A DNA stretch of 40,308 nt from Spirochaetaceae bacterium (GTDB lineage: Bacteria > Spirochaetota > Spirochaetia > Treponematales > Breznakiellaceae): NCBI GenBank assembly GCA_031257255.1, contig JAIROZ010000147.1, positions 1 to 40,308 of the forward strand, written 5' to 3'. The position numbers and the translations under genes are program-made. Shown piece by piece: positions 32,452 to 40,009 of the stretch (its first letter is position 1; every line of letters starts with the position of its first letter). The notes below the pieces were generated by a model. That model was not told the origin of the DNA, did not search any database, and was given only the letters and a program-made list of their open reading frames with translations.

Positions 32452-33171
32452 TCATCCGCCTAGGTATGCCGAAAGGAGAGTATCATCGGCAAGCAGGGAC
32501 GAGCCGGTTCCCTGCGCCTCTACTATGCCGCTTGCAAGTACAACGGCATGGACGCAAATGGAAAGAGCCTTGCGGGCATTCTGTTCAACAAGCAGTACCG
32601 CCGTGCCTTCCGCATTAATTTCACGGATGATGTCAAAAATCTGGTCAACAATGATGGGGGCAAGCCCCAGCGAAGGTTCATCTAACAGCAAAAGGCGGGG
32701 GCGCGACATTATTGCGCGGCTTAGCGCCAGCATTTGTTGTTCGCCGCCGGAGAGGTGCCCTCCATACTGATTTATCCGTTCTTTTAGGCGTGGGAAAAGC
32801 GCAAAGACTTTTTCTATATCGTTTTTAATGCCTGCTTTATCGCGGCGGCAATATGCGCCGGCAAGCAGGTTGTCATACACCGTTAAATGCGTGAATACCT
32901 GCCGTCCTTCCGGTACAAGGGCAATGCCGCGTACTGCCGGATGAGGGCGGCGGGTAAGCGGCATTCCGCAAAAACTAATCCTGCCTGCCGTGATTTTTTC
33001 CGCGCACATAATACATTTTAGCAGCGTAGATTTTCCCGCGCCGTTTGCGCCAAGTACGCAGGCAATTTCTCCTTCCCGTACGGAAAAAGACACACCCTTT
33101 AGCGCCTTTATGCCGCCATACGAAGCATAAACATTGTCAATTTCCAGCAGCGCGGAACTTGCGGCACTCAT
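32452..33171 (-). CDS. livF: Branched-chain amino acid-type ABC transporter ATPase LivF
   Basis: The start is at the ATG that overlaps the livG stop by 4 bases (ATGA); the open frame extends to 33303 but lies inside livG. The 239-residue product has Walker A LGANGAGKSTLL, signature HLSGGEQQMLALSRAI, Walker B LLLLDEPSLGLAP and the LivF-typical GIALVPEGRQVFTHLTVYDNLLAGAY. It would pair with LivG on a LivHM permease. Neither permease nor a binding protein is next to it. Confidence 0.88.
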   Translation of the reverse strand: MSAASSALLEIDNVYASYGGIKALKGVSFSVREGEIACVLGANGAGKSTLLKCIMCAEKITAGRISFCGMPLTRRPHPAVRGIALVPEGRQVFTHLTVYDNLLAGAYCRRDKAGIKNDIEKVFALFPRLKERINQYGGHLSGGEQQMLALSRAIMSRPRLLLLDEPSLGLAPIIVDQIFDIIREINAEGTAVLLVEQNARKALSICVHAVVLASGIVEAQGTGSSLLADDTLLSAYLGG

Positions 33172-33968
33172 AATGCGCCTCCAAACGATACCTCGCCGCC
33201 GCTTCCTAAGTATGCTTCGATAACACGCGCATCGGCTTTTATTTCGCTTACAGTGCCGGAACATATCGTTTTGCCAAAGTTTAGTACCGTTACCGTATCG
33301 CAAAGGCTTGTTACCACATCCATGTGGTGTTCTATCAGTAGAATGGTAATGCTGAATTTATTTTTTATTGTGGTGATAAAGCCGCCCAGTTCGAGCGACT
33401 CTTCGCCGTTCATGCCGGCGGCGGGTTCGTCAAGCAAGAGGAGTTTGGGACGAAGCGCCAGAGCGCGGGCAATTTCCAGACGGCGCTGATAGCCATAAGG
33501 CAGATTTTTTGCCATCTCGGTTTGCTTATCGGCAAGCCCTACGGCATTAAGAAGGCTTAAACAGTATTCCCGCGTCTGTTTTTCGGCGCGAAAGAATGAC
33601 GGCAGCCGGAGAAGCGCCTGCGCCGGATTGTAACGAATGTATTCATGCGCCGCTATCATTATGTTTTCCAGCGCTGTCAAATTGCCAAACAGCCTTATAT
33701 TTTGAAAAGTCCGGGCAAGTCCGGCGCGGGCAATTTCCCACGGCTTTTTGCCGGTTATGACATTTTCGCCGCCGCCGTAAAAACAGACTTTGCCTGAGTC
33801 GGGTGTGTAAATGCCGGTAATCAAGTTAAAGATAGTCGTTTTGCCCGCTCCGTTAGGTCCTATAAGCCCGTGAATAATCCCTTCTTTAACAGAGATGCTA
33901 AAATCGTCTATAGCCTGTACGCCGCCAAACGCCTTTGATAGATGTGTTATTTCGAGCAGAGGCATCAT
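33168..33968 (-). CDS. livG: Branched-chain amino acid-type ABC transporter ATPase LivG
   Basis: The 266-residue product has Walker A GLIGPNGAGKTTIFNLITG, LivG-typical LARTFQNIRLFGNLTALENIM, a signature region with NLPYGYQRRLEIARAL in place of LSGGQ, Walker B LLLLDEPAAGMN and ILLIEHHMDVV. The ATG overlaps the dapA stop (ATGA), so dapA, livG and livF are translated as a chain. Branched-chain amino acids are the family default, but urea or short-chain amide transporters use the same type of ATPase. Confidence 0.88.
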   Translation of the reverse strand: MMPLLEITHLSKAFGGVQAIDDFSISVKEGIIHGLIGPNGAGKTTIFNLITGIYTPDSGKVCFYGGGENVITGKKPWEIARAGLARTFQNIRLFGNLTALENIMIAAHEYIRYNPAQALLRLPSFFRAEKQTREYCLSLLNAVGLADKQTEMAKNLPYGYQRRLEIARALALRPKLLLLDEPAAGMNGEESLELGGFITTIKNKFSITILLIEHHMDVVTSLCDTVTVLNFGKTICSGTVSEIKADARVIEAYLGSGGEVSFGGAL

Positions 33969-34885
33969 TTAGATGTACCGCCGGCGCGATAGTCCGGCTT
34001 TAACTTTGCAAGGCAGGCGGCAAGTATTTTTTCGTTTTCCGGCGCGAGCGCCCCTAAGGGCAGGCGTGTAGGTCCGGCGGGGAGTCCGGCAAGCGCCATG
34101 GCGCGTTTTATTGGCACCGGATTTGTTTCGATAAATGCCGCTTTTGTAAATGGCAGCAGTTGATAATGAAGGGAACGGGCTTGCGTAAAGTTTCCTTCCA
34201 GAGCAAAGGCGGTCATTTTTTTTACCATTGCCGGAAATAGATTAGACACCACAGAAATTACTCCTGCGCCGCCCAGCGCGATAAGGGGCAGAGTTAGCGC
34301 GTCATCGCCTGAGAGTACGGGGAATGTTTTTTTGCCGCCGTCCGGCGCGTTTACCGCCGCGATAATATCGCCCATTTGGTTAATATCGCCGGAGGCTTCT
34401 TTTACAGCGCATATATTGGGTATTTGCGCCAGACGCGCCATCATTGCGGCAGGTATATTGCGCCCTGTGCGTCCCGCGATATTGTAGACAACTACCGGCA
34501 GCCCTACGGCGGCAACTTCCTCAAAATGGCGCATAAGCCCGGAATCGTTGGGTTTGTTGTAGTACGGAGTTACAATGAGCGCCGCATCAGCGCCCAAATC
34601 CTTTGCCCGCCTTGTATACTGAACGGCATGGCGCGTGGAATTGGAACCCGCGCCTACTATTAGCGGCACCTTTCCTTTTGCTTCTTCCACAGCAATCTTG
34701 ATAAGGACTTCTTCCTCAGCCTCGTCCAGCGTTGGAGTCTCGCCTGTAGTGCCTATCGGAACAAGCCCGTCAATTCCTTCTGATAATTGAAAACGAATTA
34801 AATTACGAAAGCCGTCATAATCGACATCACCGTTATCCTTCATCGGTGTAATAAGCGCCGTCATAGCGCCGCGAAATAAATCCAT
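33965..34885 (-). CDS. dapA: 4-hydroxy-tetrahydrodipicolinate synthase DapA
   Basis: The protein has 306 residues from ATG 34885. Conserved features are MTALITPMKDNGDVDYDGF, GTTGETPTL (pyruvate-binding Thr-Thr), TPYYNKP (catalytic Tyr) and CAVKEASGD (Schiff-base Lys), with a class I aldolase barrel. It makes the first committed intermediate of lysine and diaminopimelate. Another start is TTG at 34891. No ribosome site precedes the ATG; TACAAT lies 6 bases upstream with TTGTAC 17 bases further, so a leaderless message is possible. NAL-family aldolases are related, but the residues fit DapA. Confidence 0.9.
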   Translation of the reverse strand: MDLFRGAMTALITPMKDNGDVDYDGFRNLIRFQLSEGIDGLVPIGTTGETPTLDEAEEEVLIKIAVEEAKGKVPLIVGAGSNSTRHAVQYTRRAKDLGADAALIVTPYYNKPNDSGLMRHFEEVAAVGLPVVVYNIAGRTGRNIPAAMMARLAQIPNICAVKEASGDINQMGDIIAAVNAPDGGKKTFPVLSGDDALTLPLIALGGAGVISVVSNLFPAMVKKMTAFALEGNFTQARSLHYQLLPFTKAAFIETNPVPIKRAMALAGLPAGPTRLPLGALAPENEKILAACLAKLKPDYRAGGTSK

Positions 34886-34891
34886 ATTCAA

Positions 34892-34920
34892 ATTGTAAAC
34901 CTAAGACGCGGACGGTACAA
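34892..34920 (-). promoter_or_regulatory. Candidate promoter of dapA-livGF, leaderless
   Basis: On the minus strand TTGTAC (34915-34920), a 17-base spacer and TACAAT (34892-34897) end 6 bases before the dapA ATG. Confidence 0.5.
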
Positions 34921-34951
34921 GCGCCCGCTTACCCGCATACAGCCGTTAGGT

Positions 34952-34957
34952 TATACT
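34952..34957 (+). promoter_or_regulatory. Candidate -10 box for the TPR gene, leaderless
   Basis: TATACT (34952-34957) lies 8 bases before the ATG at 34966, and no Shine-Dalgarno is present. The -35 position (TTACCC) is weak. It shares a short divergent gap of 80 bases with dapA. Confidence 0.4.
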
Positions 34958-34965
34958 CAGGCAAT

Positions 34966-35739
34966 ATGAAGAAAAAACGCATCGGAAAAAAATCATCGGT
35001 GGTTGGCATAATTGGGCTTATATTTGCAGCCGGACTGATAGGCGGCGGAGTGTATGCCGTCAACAAACACTTCAACAAAGATAACTACAACCTCGCAAAG
35101 CGTATTTCCGATTTTGGTCCACGGAAAGGCGTACCGCGCACCATCGAAGATTTGCAGAGGGCGATAGACCAGTACGAGAAGATTCAAAAGGAGTACATCA
35201 AAACCGTCTCGCAAACGGGCATCTACTGGAAGATACTCGGCACACGCTTTCAGGATAAAAAAATGTACATCGAAGCGCTAAAGGCGCTGGAACAGGCAAT
35301 AAATTACACTCCGGCGGACGAGACCCTTCATTATCTTTCCGGCATAAATGCCGCATATTCGGCAAAATCGATGCACGACTACCGCCCGAACGGGGAGAGC
35401 GGACGGGAGGCGGCATCGTACTTAGCCCGCTCCGAAGCCGCCTACTTGCGCGCCATCGAACTGGAACCGGAGTACACGCAGGCTATTTACGGGCTTGCAA
35501 ATCTATATGTATTTGAATTGAATAAACCGGAAGAAGGCAAATATCAACTTTTGCGGTATATGGAAAGCCGTCCGGGGGACGCGGATGCTATGTTTTTACT
35601 TTCCCGCGCCTGTTATATGACAGGCAGCCCGCGTGAAGCGCTTGATTGGCTTGACCGCGGCATCGCGGTTGTCAAAGACCCGGCAAAAAAAGCCGAAGCA
35701 ATGTCCAACCGCGATTTTATTGCAAATGAATTTCGTTAA
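34966..35739 (+). CDS. Membrane-anchored TPR protein
   Basis: The protein has 257 residues. A basic N-terminus (MKKKRIGKKSS) and one membrane helix (VVGIIGLIFAAGLIGGGVYAV) anchor it in the inner membrane with the C-terminal domain outside. That domain is made of TPR-type helical pairs: YIEALKALEQAINYTPADETLHYLSG, EAAYLRAIELEPEYTQAIYGLANLY and PREALDWLDRGIAVVKDP. TPR domains bind proteins; the partner is unknown. Its stop shares bases with the convergent metQ stop. Confidence 0.8.
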   Translation: MKKKRIGKKSSVVGIIGLIFAAGLIGGGVYAVNKHFNKDNYNLAKRISDFGPRKGVPRTIEDLQRAIDQYEKIQKEYIKTVSQTGIYWKILGTRFQDKKMYIEALKALEQAINYTPADETLHYLSGINAAYSAKSMHDYRPNGESGREAASYLARSEAAYLRAIELEPEYTQAIYGLANLYVFELNKPEEGKYQLLRYMESRPGDADAMFLLSRACYMTGSPREALDWLDRGIAVVKDPAKKAEAMSNRDFIANEFR

Positions 35740-36521
35740 AAGACTGCCACAACGCTGCCGTCCGCATAAGCCTTGTTGATATAATCTTTTACGGCTTTGC
35801 TCTGGAGCGCCTTTACGAGCGCGGTAATCTTGGGTGATTTTTCGTTACCTTTCTTTACTGCTACAATGTTTACATAAGGAGATGATGCGCCCTCAATAAT
35901 TATCGCGTCTTTCTTTATGTTAAGTTTAGCGTCTATCGCGTAGTTTCCGTTGATAATAGCAAGGTCTACATCAGCCAGAACGCGGGGCAGTTGAGCCGCT
36001 TCAAGTTCCTGAAACGCCAATTTTGCCGTATTTTCGGCAATATCGCGGGGAGTCGCGGTAACGCCGGTACCCGGTTTTAGTTTGATAAGTCTTGCTTCCT
36101 GAAGCAGCAGCAGAGCGCGTCCCTCATTGGTGGGGTCGTTGGGGATGGCAACCTTTGCATTCGGCTTTAAGTCCTTGAGCGCTTTAATTTTTTTAGAATA
36201 AGCCCCCATCGGCTCAACATGGATGCCGCCCGCATTTACAAGGTCGAATTTTCTTTCCTTGTTAAAGTTCTCCATGTACGGTGTGTGCTGGAAGAAGTTA
36301 GCGTCCAACTCCCCATTTTGCACCGCTACATTCGGCTGCACATAATCGGTAAATTCCTTTACCTCCAAAGTGTAGCCCTGCTTGGCAAGGTCAGCCTTAA
36401 CCAGATTGAGTAAATCCGCGTGAGGCTTGGGGGTCGCCCCAACCTTGATAACTTTGTCAGCCTGAGCAAAAACAGACGCTGCCGCCAACAAACTCACGAT
36501 AGTAAAAATCATCTTTTTCAT
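35736..36521 (-). CDS. metQ: NlpA/MetQ-family methionine-type substrate-binding protein
   Basis: The 261-residue protein has a signal peptide ending SVFAQA, without a lipobox Cys, so it is probably a soluble periplasmic protein rather than the usual lipoprotein. KVIKVGATPKPHADLLNLVK, ANFFQHTPYMENFNKER, VAIPNDPTNEGRALLLLQEA and NGNYAIDAKLN are MetQ motifs. MetN and MetI are not adjacent, so it either works with an unlinked transporter or has another ligand. AGGAG lies before the ATG. It is convergent with the TPR gene, sharing the stop region. Confidence 0.9.
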   Translation of the reverse strand: MKKMIFTIVSLLAAASVFAQADKVIKVGATPKPHADLLNLVKADLAKQGYTLEVKEFTDYVQPNVAVQNGELDANFFQHTPYMENFNKERKFDLVNAGGIHVEPMGAYSKKIKALKDLKPNAKVAIPNDPTNEGRALLLLQEARLIKLKPGTGVTATPRDIAENTAKLAFQELEAAQLPRVLADVDLAIINGNYAIDAKLNIKKDAIIIEGASSPYVNIVAVKKGNEKSPKITALVKALQSKAVKDYINKAYADGSVVAVF

Positions 36522-36590
36522 ACTAAACTCCTATTATTTATATGAATTATGATAGACTGTACACTATGACACTGATAATAGCAAGGGGGC

Positions 36591-36619
36591 TTCCTTTCCG
36601 TTAAATTCTGTGCTATACT
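36591..36619 (+). promoter_or_regulatory. Candidate extended -10 promoter of ackA
   Basis: TATACT (36614-36619) is preceded by TG one base upstream (TGCTATACT), the extended -10 form. The -35 position (TTCCTT, 36591-36596) is weak, as is common for extended -10 promoters. The start would be about 80 bases before the ATG. Confidence 0.5.
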
Positions 36620-36703
36620 GAATACTTAAAATATGCTGCGGACTGCAAAATGCGCGGTTTGCGGCGGCGCGCCGGAAAGCGCGGCACATTTAGGAGGCTT
36701 ACA

Positions 36704-38044
36704 ATGATTATTATGGTCTTAAATTGCGGTTCATCTTCCGCAAAGTATCAGGTTTACGATTGGGACGCAAAAGAAGTCCTGGCGGTAGGTGTTGTGGAAA
36801 AAGTAACTTTCCCCGGTTCGTGGATTGAGCACAAACCGAAAGGCAAACCTGAGTTCACGCTCAAAAAGGATTGCCCGAATCACACGGACGCGGTAAATCT
36901 GATTATTCAGACCCTTACAGACAAGGAACACGGTGTCATAACCGACATGAGCGTTATCAAGGCTGTCGGGCACCGCGTAGTGCAGGGCGGCGACAAATTT
37001 ACACGCTCCGTCATCGTTGATGACGCGACCCTTGCGGTTTTCGAGCAGATTCAGGACTTAGCGCCGCTGCATAACCCCGCCAACATCATGGGGATTCAGG
37101 CGGCAAAAAAGGTGCTCCCCAATGTACCGCATTGCGCGATAATGGACACCGCCTGGCACCAAACTATGGCACCGGAACAATTTTTGTACGCCGTGCCCTA
37201 CGACTGGTACGAAAAATACAGTGTGCGCCGTTACGGCTTCCATGGGACAAGTTTCCTCTATGTTACCAAACGCGCCGCCGTCCTGCTCGGCAAAGACCCG
37301 TCAAAAACTAACCTTATCATCGCGCACATAGGCAACGGCGCGTCCATTAACGCCGTCAAAAATGGCTGTTCCTTCGATACCTCGATGGGTTTGACCCCGC
37401 TGGAAGGGCTTGTTATGGGCACCCGTTCCGGCGACATCGACCCGGCGGCGGCTTTTTACACGGCGCGTAAGGCTGGAATCAAGTATGACGAGATGGAAAA
37501 CTGGCTTAACAAGAAGTCCGGGCTCTTAGGCATTACCGGAGCGCACTCCGACCGCCGCGACATCAACGAAGCGGTAAAAACCGGCGACAAAAAGGCGCAG
37601 TTGGCTCAGGATATTGAGGCATACCGCCTTCGCAAGTACATAGGCTCGTACACCGCCGCCCTCGATGGCAATGTCGATGCCCTCGTATTCACTGCGGGAG
37701 TCGGCGAGTTTGCCAACTTTATGCGGAGTAAATTCTGCAAAGGGCTGGAAAAACTTGGCTTTGTGCTAGACCCGGAAAAGAACGACCTTGCCCGCACCCG
37801 CAATACCGAAACTATCATTTCGGCGGATAAGTCGCCAATTCCGATTTATGTTATCCCGACAGACGAGGAACTTGTAATGACAGAGGATGCCTACGCCCTT
37901 ATGAACGGCACTTACGACATCCACACAAAGTTCAAGTACTCATTCCAGGACAAGAACTATGTAAACAAGGCTCGCGCAGCCGGTCTGCAGAAGGACTTGG
38001 AAAAGAACCCCGCTCTCAAAAAAATTATAGCGGTACCTAAGTAG
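36704..38044 (+). CDS. ackA: Acetate kinase
   Basis: The start is ATG 36704, 6 bases after a perfect AGGAGG; the open frame goes back to 36650. The 446-residue protein is somewhat longer than the usual 400, with a basic C-terminal extension. Key residues are Asn in [11 protein letters not shown], Arg in GHRVVQGG, His in RRYGFHGTS, Arg in [10 protein letters not shown], and Glu in [11 protein letters not shown]. It makes ATP from acetyl phosphate, as expected in a fermentative spirochaete. The usual GHRVVHGG has Gln in place of the last His. No pta is adjacent. Its TAG stop lies inside a GTAGTGA heptamer array. Confidence 0.96.
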   Translation: MIIMVLNCGSSSAKYQVYDWDAKEVLAVGVVEKVTFPGSWIEHKPKGKPEFTLKKDCPNHTDAVNLIIQTLTDKEHGVITDMSVIKAVGHRVVQGGDKFTRSVIVDDATLAVFEQIQDLAPLHNPANIMGIQAAKKVLPNVPHCAIMDTAWHQTMAPEQFLYAVPYDWYEKYSVRRYGFHGTSFLYVTKRAAVLLGKDPSKTNLIIAHIGNGASINAVKNGCSFDTSMGLTPLEGLVMGTRSGDIDPAAAFYTARKAGIKYDEMENWLNKKSGLLGITGAHSDRRDINEAVKTGDKKAQLAQDIEAYRLRKYIGSYTAALDGNVDALVFTAGVGEFANFMRSKFCKGLEKLGFVLDPEKNDLARTRNTETIISADKSPIPIYVIPTDEELVMTEDAYALMNGTYDIHTKFKYSFQDKNYVNKARAAGLQKDLEKNPALKKIIAVPK

Positions 38045-38082
38045 TGAGTAGTGAGTAGTGAGTAGTGGGTAGTGAGTAGTGA
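38041..38082 (+). repeat. Six tandem GTAGTGR heptamers
   Basis: From 38041: GTAGTGA three times, GTAGTGG, then GTAGTGA twice. The TAG of ackA is in the first unit. The region ends near 38168-38190 with CTGTTCACTGCCCACT, matching the end of the element at 28158. Between them CTAACGA (38131-38137) and TCGTTAG (38146-38152) form a 7-bp stem. Confidence 0.9.
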
Positions 38083-38199
38083 ACGGTTGCTGGTAATTGG
38101 TTGTCGGTAGTTCTGGACGATATATTTTCCCTAACGAAGATAACATCGTTAGCGCTGATATACCGGACGAAAATCTGTTCACTGCCCACTCTAATTAAG

Positions 38200-38649
38200 A
38201 TGAAAAAAACAGCGCTAAGTTTGACTATGGCGGCGGCGCTCGTCCTGCTATTTTGGGGTTGCGGACTCCTTTTGGATGAAGGCAGTCATTCCGTCTCCGG
38301 GGAGTCGTGGACTTTAGAGGCAAAAAACCCTATCACATCCTACGATTTTGGAGCGCATTTCTCACCTTTGGAAGATTTGAAGGTCATTCAAAAGAACACG
38401 GTAACAAAAGCAGAAATAAACATTCCAAACGAAAAATGCACCTTTATGCTTGAAGACGGCAGCAGTACCGTATTAACCCCGCCGGACTTTTCCGAAACTT
38501 ACACCTTCTACACAAAAACCAGAATCGAAGTTAAATATAACGGACTTTCCGACTATTACTGGGTCAATGTAAATACCGGCATCGGCAACCCGGCAGGCAC
38601 ACCAGACGGCGAAGGCGGTACAGGCATCATTATAGATGGTCCGTACTAA
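38200..38649 (+). CDS. Small hypothetical lipoprotein
   Basis: The start is ATG 38200; the open frame to 38101 adds a stretch without a signal and is less likely. The 149-residue protein has a basic start (MKKTALSL), a hydrophobic core and a Cys after FWG (LLFWGCG), a loose lipobox of the spirochaete kind. The mature part has short beta-like strands (SGESWTLEAKNPITSYDFG, TYTFYTKTRIEVKYNGLSDYYWVNV) and a Gly-rich C-terminus (GNPAGTPDGEGGTG). No family is recognised. No convincing ribosome site is present. Confidence 0.6.
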   Translation: MKKTALSLTMAAALVLLFWGCGLLLDEGSHSVSGESWTLEAKNPITSYDFGAHFSPLEDLKVIQKNTVTKAEINIPNEKCTFMLEDGSSTVLTPPDFSETYTFYTKTRIEVKYNGLSDYYWVNVNTGIGNPAGTPDGEGGTGIIIDGPY

Positions 38650-38682
38650 TAGCATGAATAAAAATAAAATCTAATTACTCTA

Positions 38683-39825
38683 TTAACTTTGGTTATTCAG
38701 CGCGGTATCTATTAACGGGTCAAGGCGCAGGCTTTCGTACAATTCAGTTGCCTCGGCAAGTCTTGCGTGAAGCACCGGATGTGGCGGCGCAAAAAGCGTA
38801 CAACAGTCAGGATAAGGGCGTATGGAAATAGGATACGCGCCAATTTTGACAGAGATGGCAATTATCGCTTCTTTGTCCATGCCGATAAGCGGGCGCAGAA
38901 CCGGCAGCGCCGCCCTGCGTTCCGTGCAGGTTATGTTTTCTATGGTTTGGCTTGCCACCTGCGAGAGGCTTTCTCCTGTAATAAGGCATTTGCAGCGGGC
39001 ATTTTTTGCAAGGCGGGACGCGCAGTCCATCATCGCCATACGAAGGAGCACCGTCCGCCATTCTTCCGGCGCTCCGTCCTTTATCGCAATCTGAACATCC
39101 GTAAAATTTATCGAATGAAGTTTGACACCCATCGCATAGCCGCCCACAATGCCGGCTAGTTCGACAACCTTTTCCCGCGCTTCGTCCGGCGTGTACGGGT
39201 AGGCGTGGAAATACGCCGCCTCCAGCCTCATACCGCGGAGCGCCATCAGGTAGCCTGCCACAGGCGAGTCGATGCCGCCGGAAAGTAAGAGCATCCCCCG
39301 CGATGCAGTGCCGACAGGCAGCCCGCGCAGCCCTTTGTGCTCGTGTCCGTAGATGTACGCCTTCTCCCGAATTTCGATAGTGATGAGGGCATCCGGTTTG
39401 TGTACATCAACCGAAAATTCCGGTAGACGCTCCCGTATCGCGTCTCCAGCCGCACAGTTCAGTTCGTACGAGTTGAGAGGGAAACTCTTGTCGGTTCTTC
39501 TTGATTCAACTTTGAAGGTATGCGCTCCCGCTTTGTAACAGCGTTCCGCCTCCTCGCAGGCGGCGGCTAACACCTCGTCCGGTGTTTTGCCGGTTTTTCG
39601 CGCCTCTGCCCAGCCTGTTATGCCGGCAAGATGGTCAAAAGCATTTTCCACAGCGGCGGCGGCATCGTCATCGCAATGCGCGTATATACGTCCGTGCGCC
39701 GCCGTAACCTGAGCGCCAGTTCCCTTGACCATACGGCTAAGGTTACCGAGCAAAACCCGCTCAAAATGGGCGCGGTTGCCGCCTTTTAATGTAAGTTCGC
39801 CAAGTTTTAAGAGGTATGTACGCAT
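38683..39825 (-). CDS. thiI: tRNA 4-thiouridine sulfurtransferase ThiI (no rhodanese domain)
   Basis: The 380-residue protein has an N-terminal ferredoxin-like and THUMP region (RTYLLKLGELTLKGGNR, ITIEIREKAYIYGHEHKGLRGLPVG), then the PP-loop ATP-binding motif MLLLSGGIDSPVAGYL, and CLITGESLSQVASQTIENI and PDCCTLFAPPHP at the end. It adds sulphur to U8 of tRNA and in many bacteria feeds thiamine synthesis. It lacks the C-terminal rhodanese domain of E. coli ThiI, as is usual in many other phyla. TATACT lies 8 bases before the ATG and no ribosome site is visible. Confidence 0.93.
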   Translation of the reverse strand: MRTYLLKLGELTLKGGNRAHFERVLLGNLSRMVKGTGAQVTAAHGRIYAHCDDDAAAAVENAFDHLAGITGWAEARKTGKTPDEVLAAACEEAERCYKAGAHTFKVESRRTDKSFPLNSYELNCAAGDAIRERLPEFSVDVHKPDALITIEIREKAYIYGHEHKGLRGLPVGTASRGMLLLSGGIDSPVAGYLMALRGMRLEAAYFHAYPYTPDEAREKVVELAGIVGGYAMGVKLHSINFTDVQIAIKDGAPEEWRTVLLRMAMMDCASRLAKNARCKCLITGESLSQVASQTIENITCTERRAALPVLRPLIGMDKEAIIAISVKIGAYPISIRPYPDCCTLFAPPHPVLHARLAEATELYESLRLDPLIDTALNNQS

Positions 39826-39833
39826 CGTAAAGC

Positions 39834-39839
39834 AGTATA
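39834..39839 (-). promoter_or_regulatory. Candidate -10 box of thiI, leaderless
   Basis: On the minus strand TATACT (39834-39839) ends 8 bases before the ATG at 39825. No good -35 box is seen at the usual distance. Confidence 0.35.
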
Positions 39840-39903
39840 ACGGAAAATTTGCTTTATGGGTATCAATCAGCCCTGCGGTCTGGCAGTTATCAGCCGTAAA
39901 TTG

Positions 39904-39909
39904 TATAAT
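39904..39909 (+). promoter_or_regulatory. Candidate -10 box before the sugar-binding protein gene
   Basis: A consensus TATAAT (39904-39909) lies about 100 bases upstream of the ATG at 40010. The -35 position (TGGCAG) is only a partial match. Confidence 0.4.
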
Positions 39910-40009
39910 ACTGTAGCCCTTGAGGGTTATTATATTTGTCTATCCAGGGGAGCCCCGGTTTGCGTTGAAGCGGACGGCGGTTTGCCAAGGATAGCAGGAG
40001 GAATTCAAC

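Noticed and set aside
33172-33303. N-terminal extension of livF to 33303
   Set aside because: It lies wholly inside livG, has a Cys/Arg-rich shadow composition, and the ATGA overlap at 33171 is a typical coupled start.
36650-36703. N-terminal extension of ackA
   Set aside because: AGGAGG at 36692 with 6-base spacing points to ATG 36704, and the extension is an Arg-rich stretch not found in acetate kinases.
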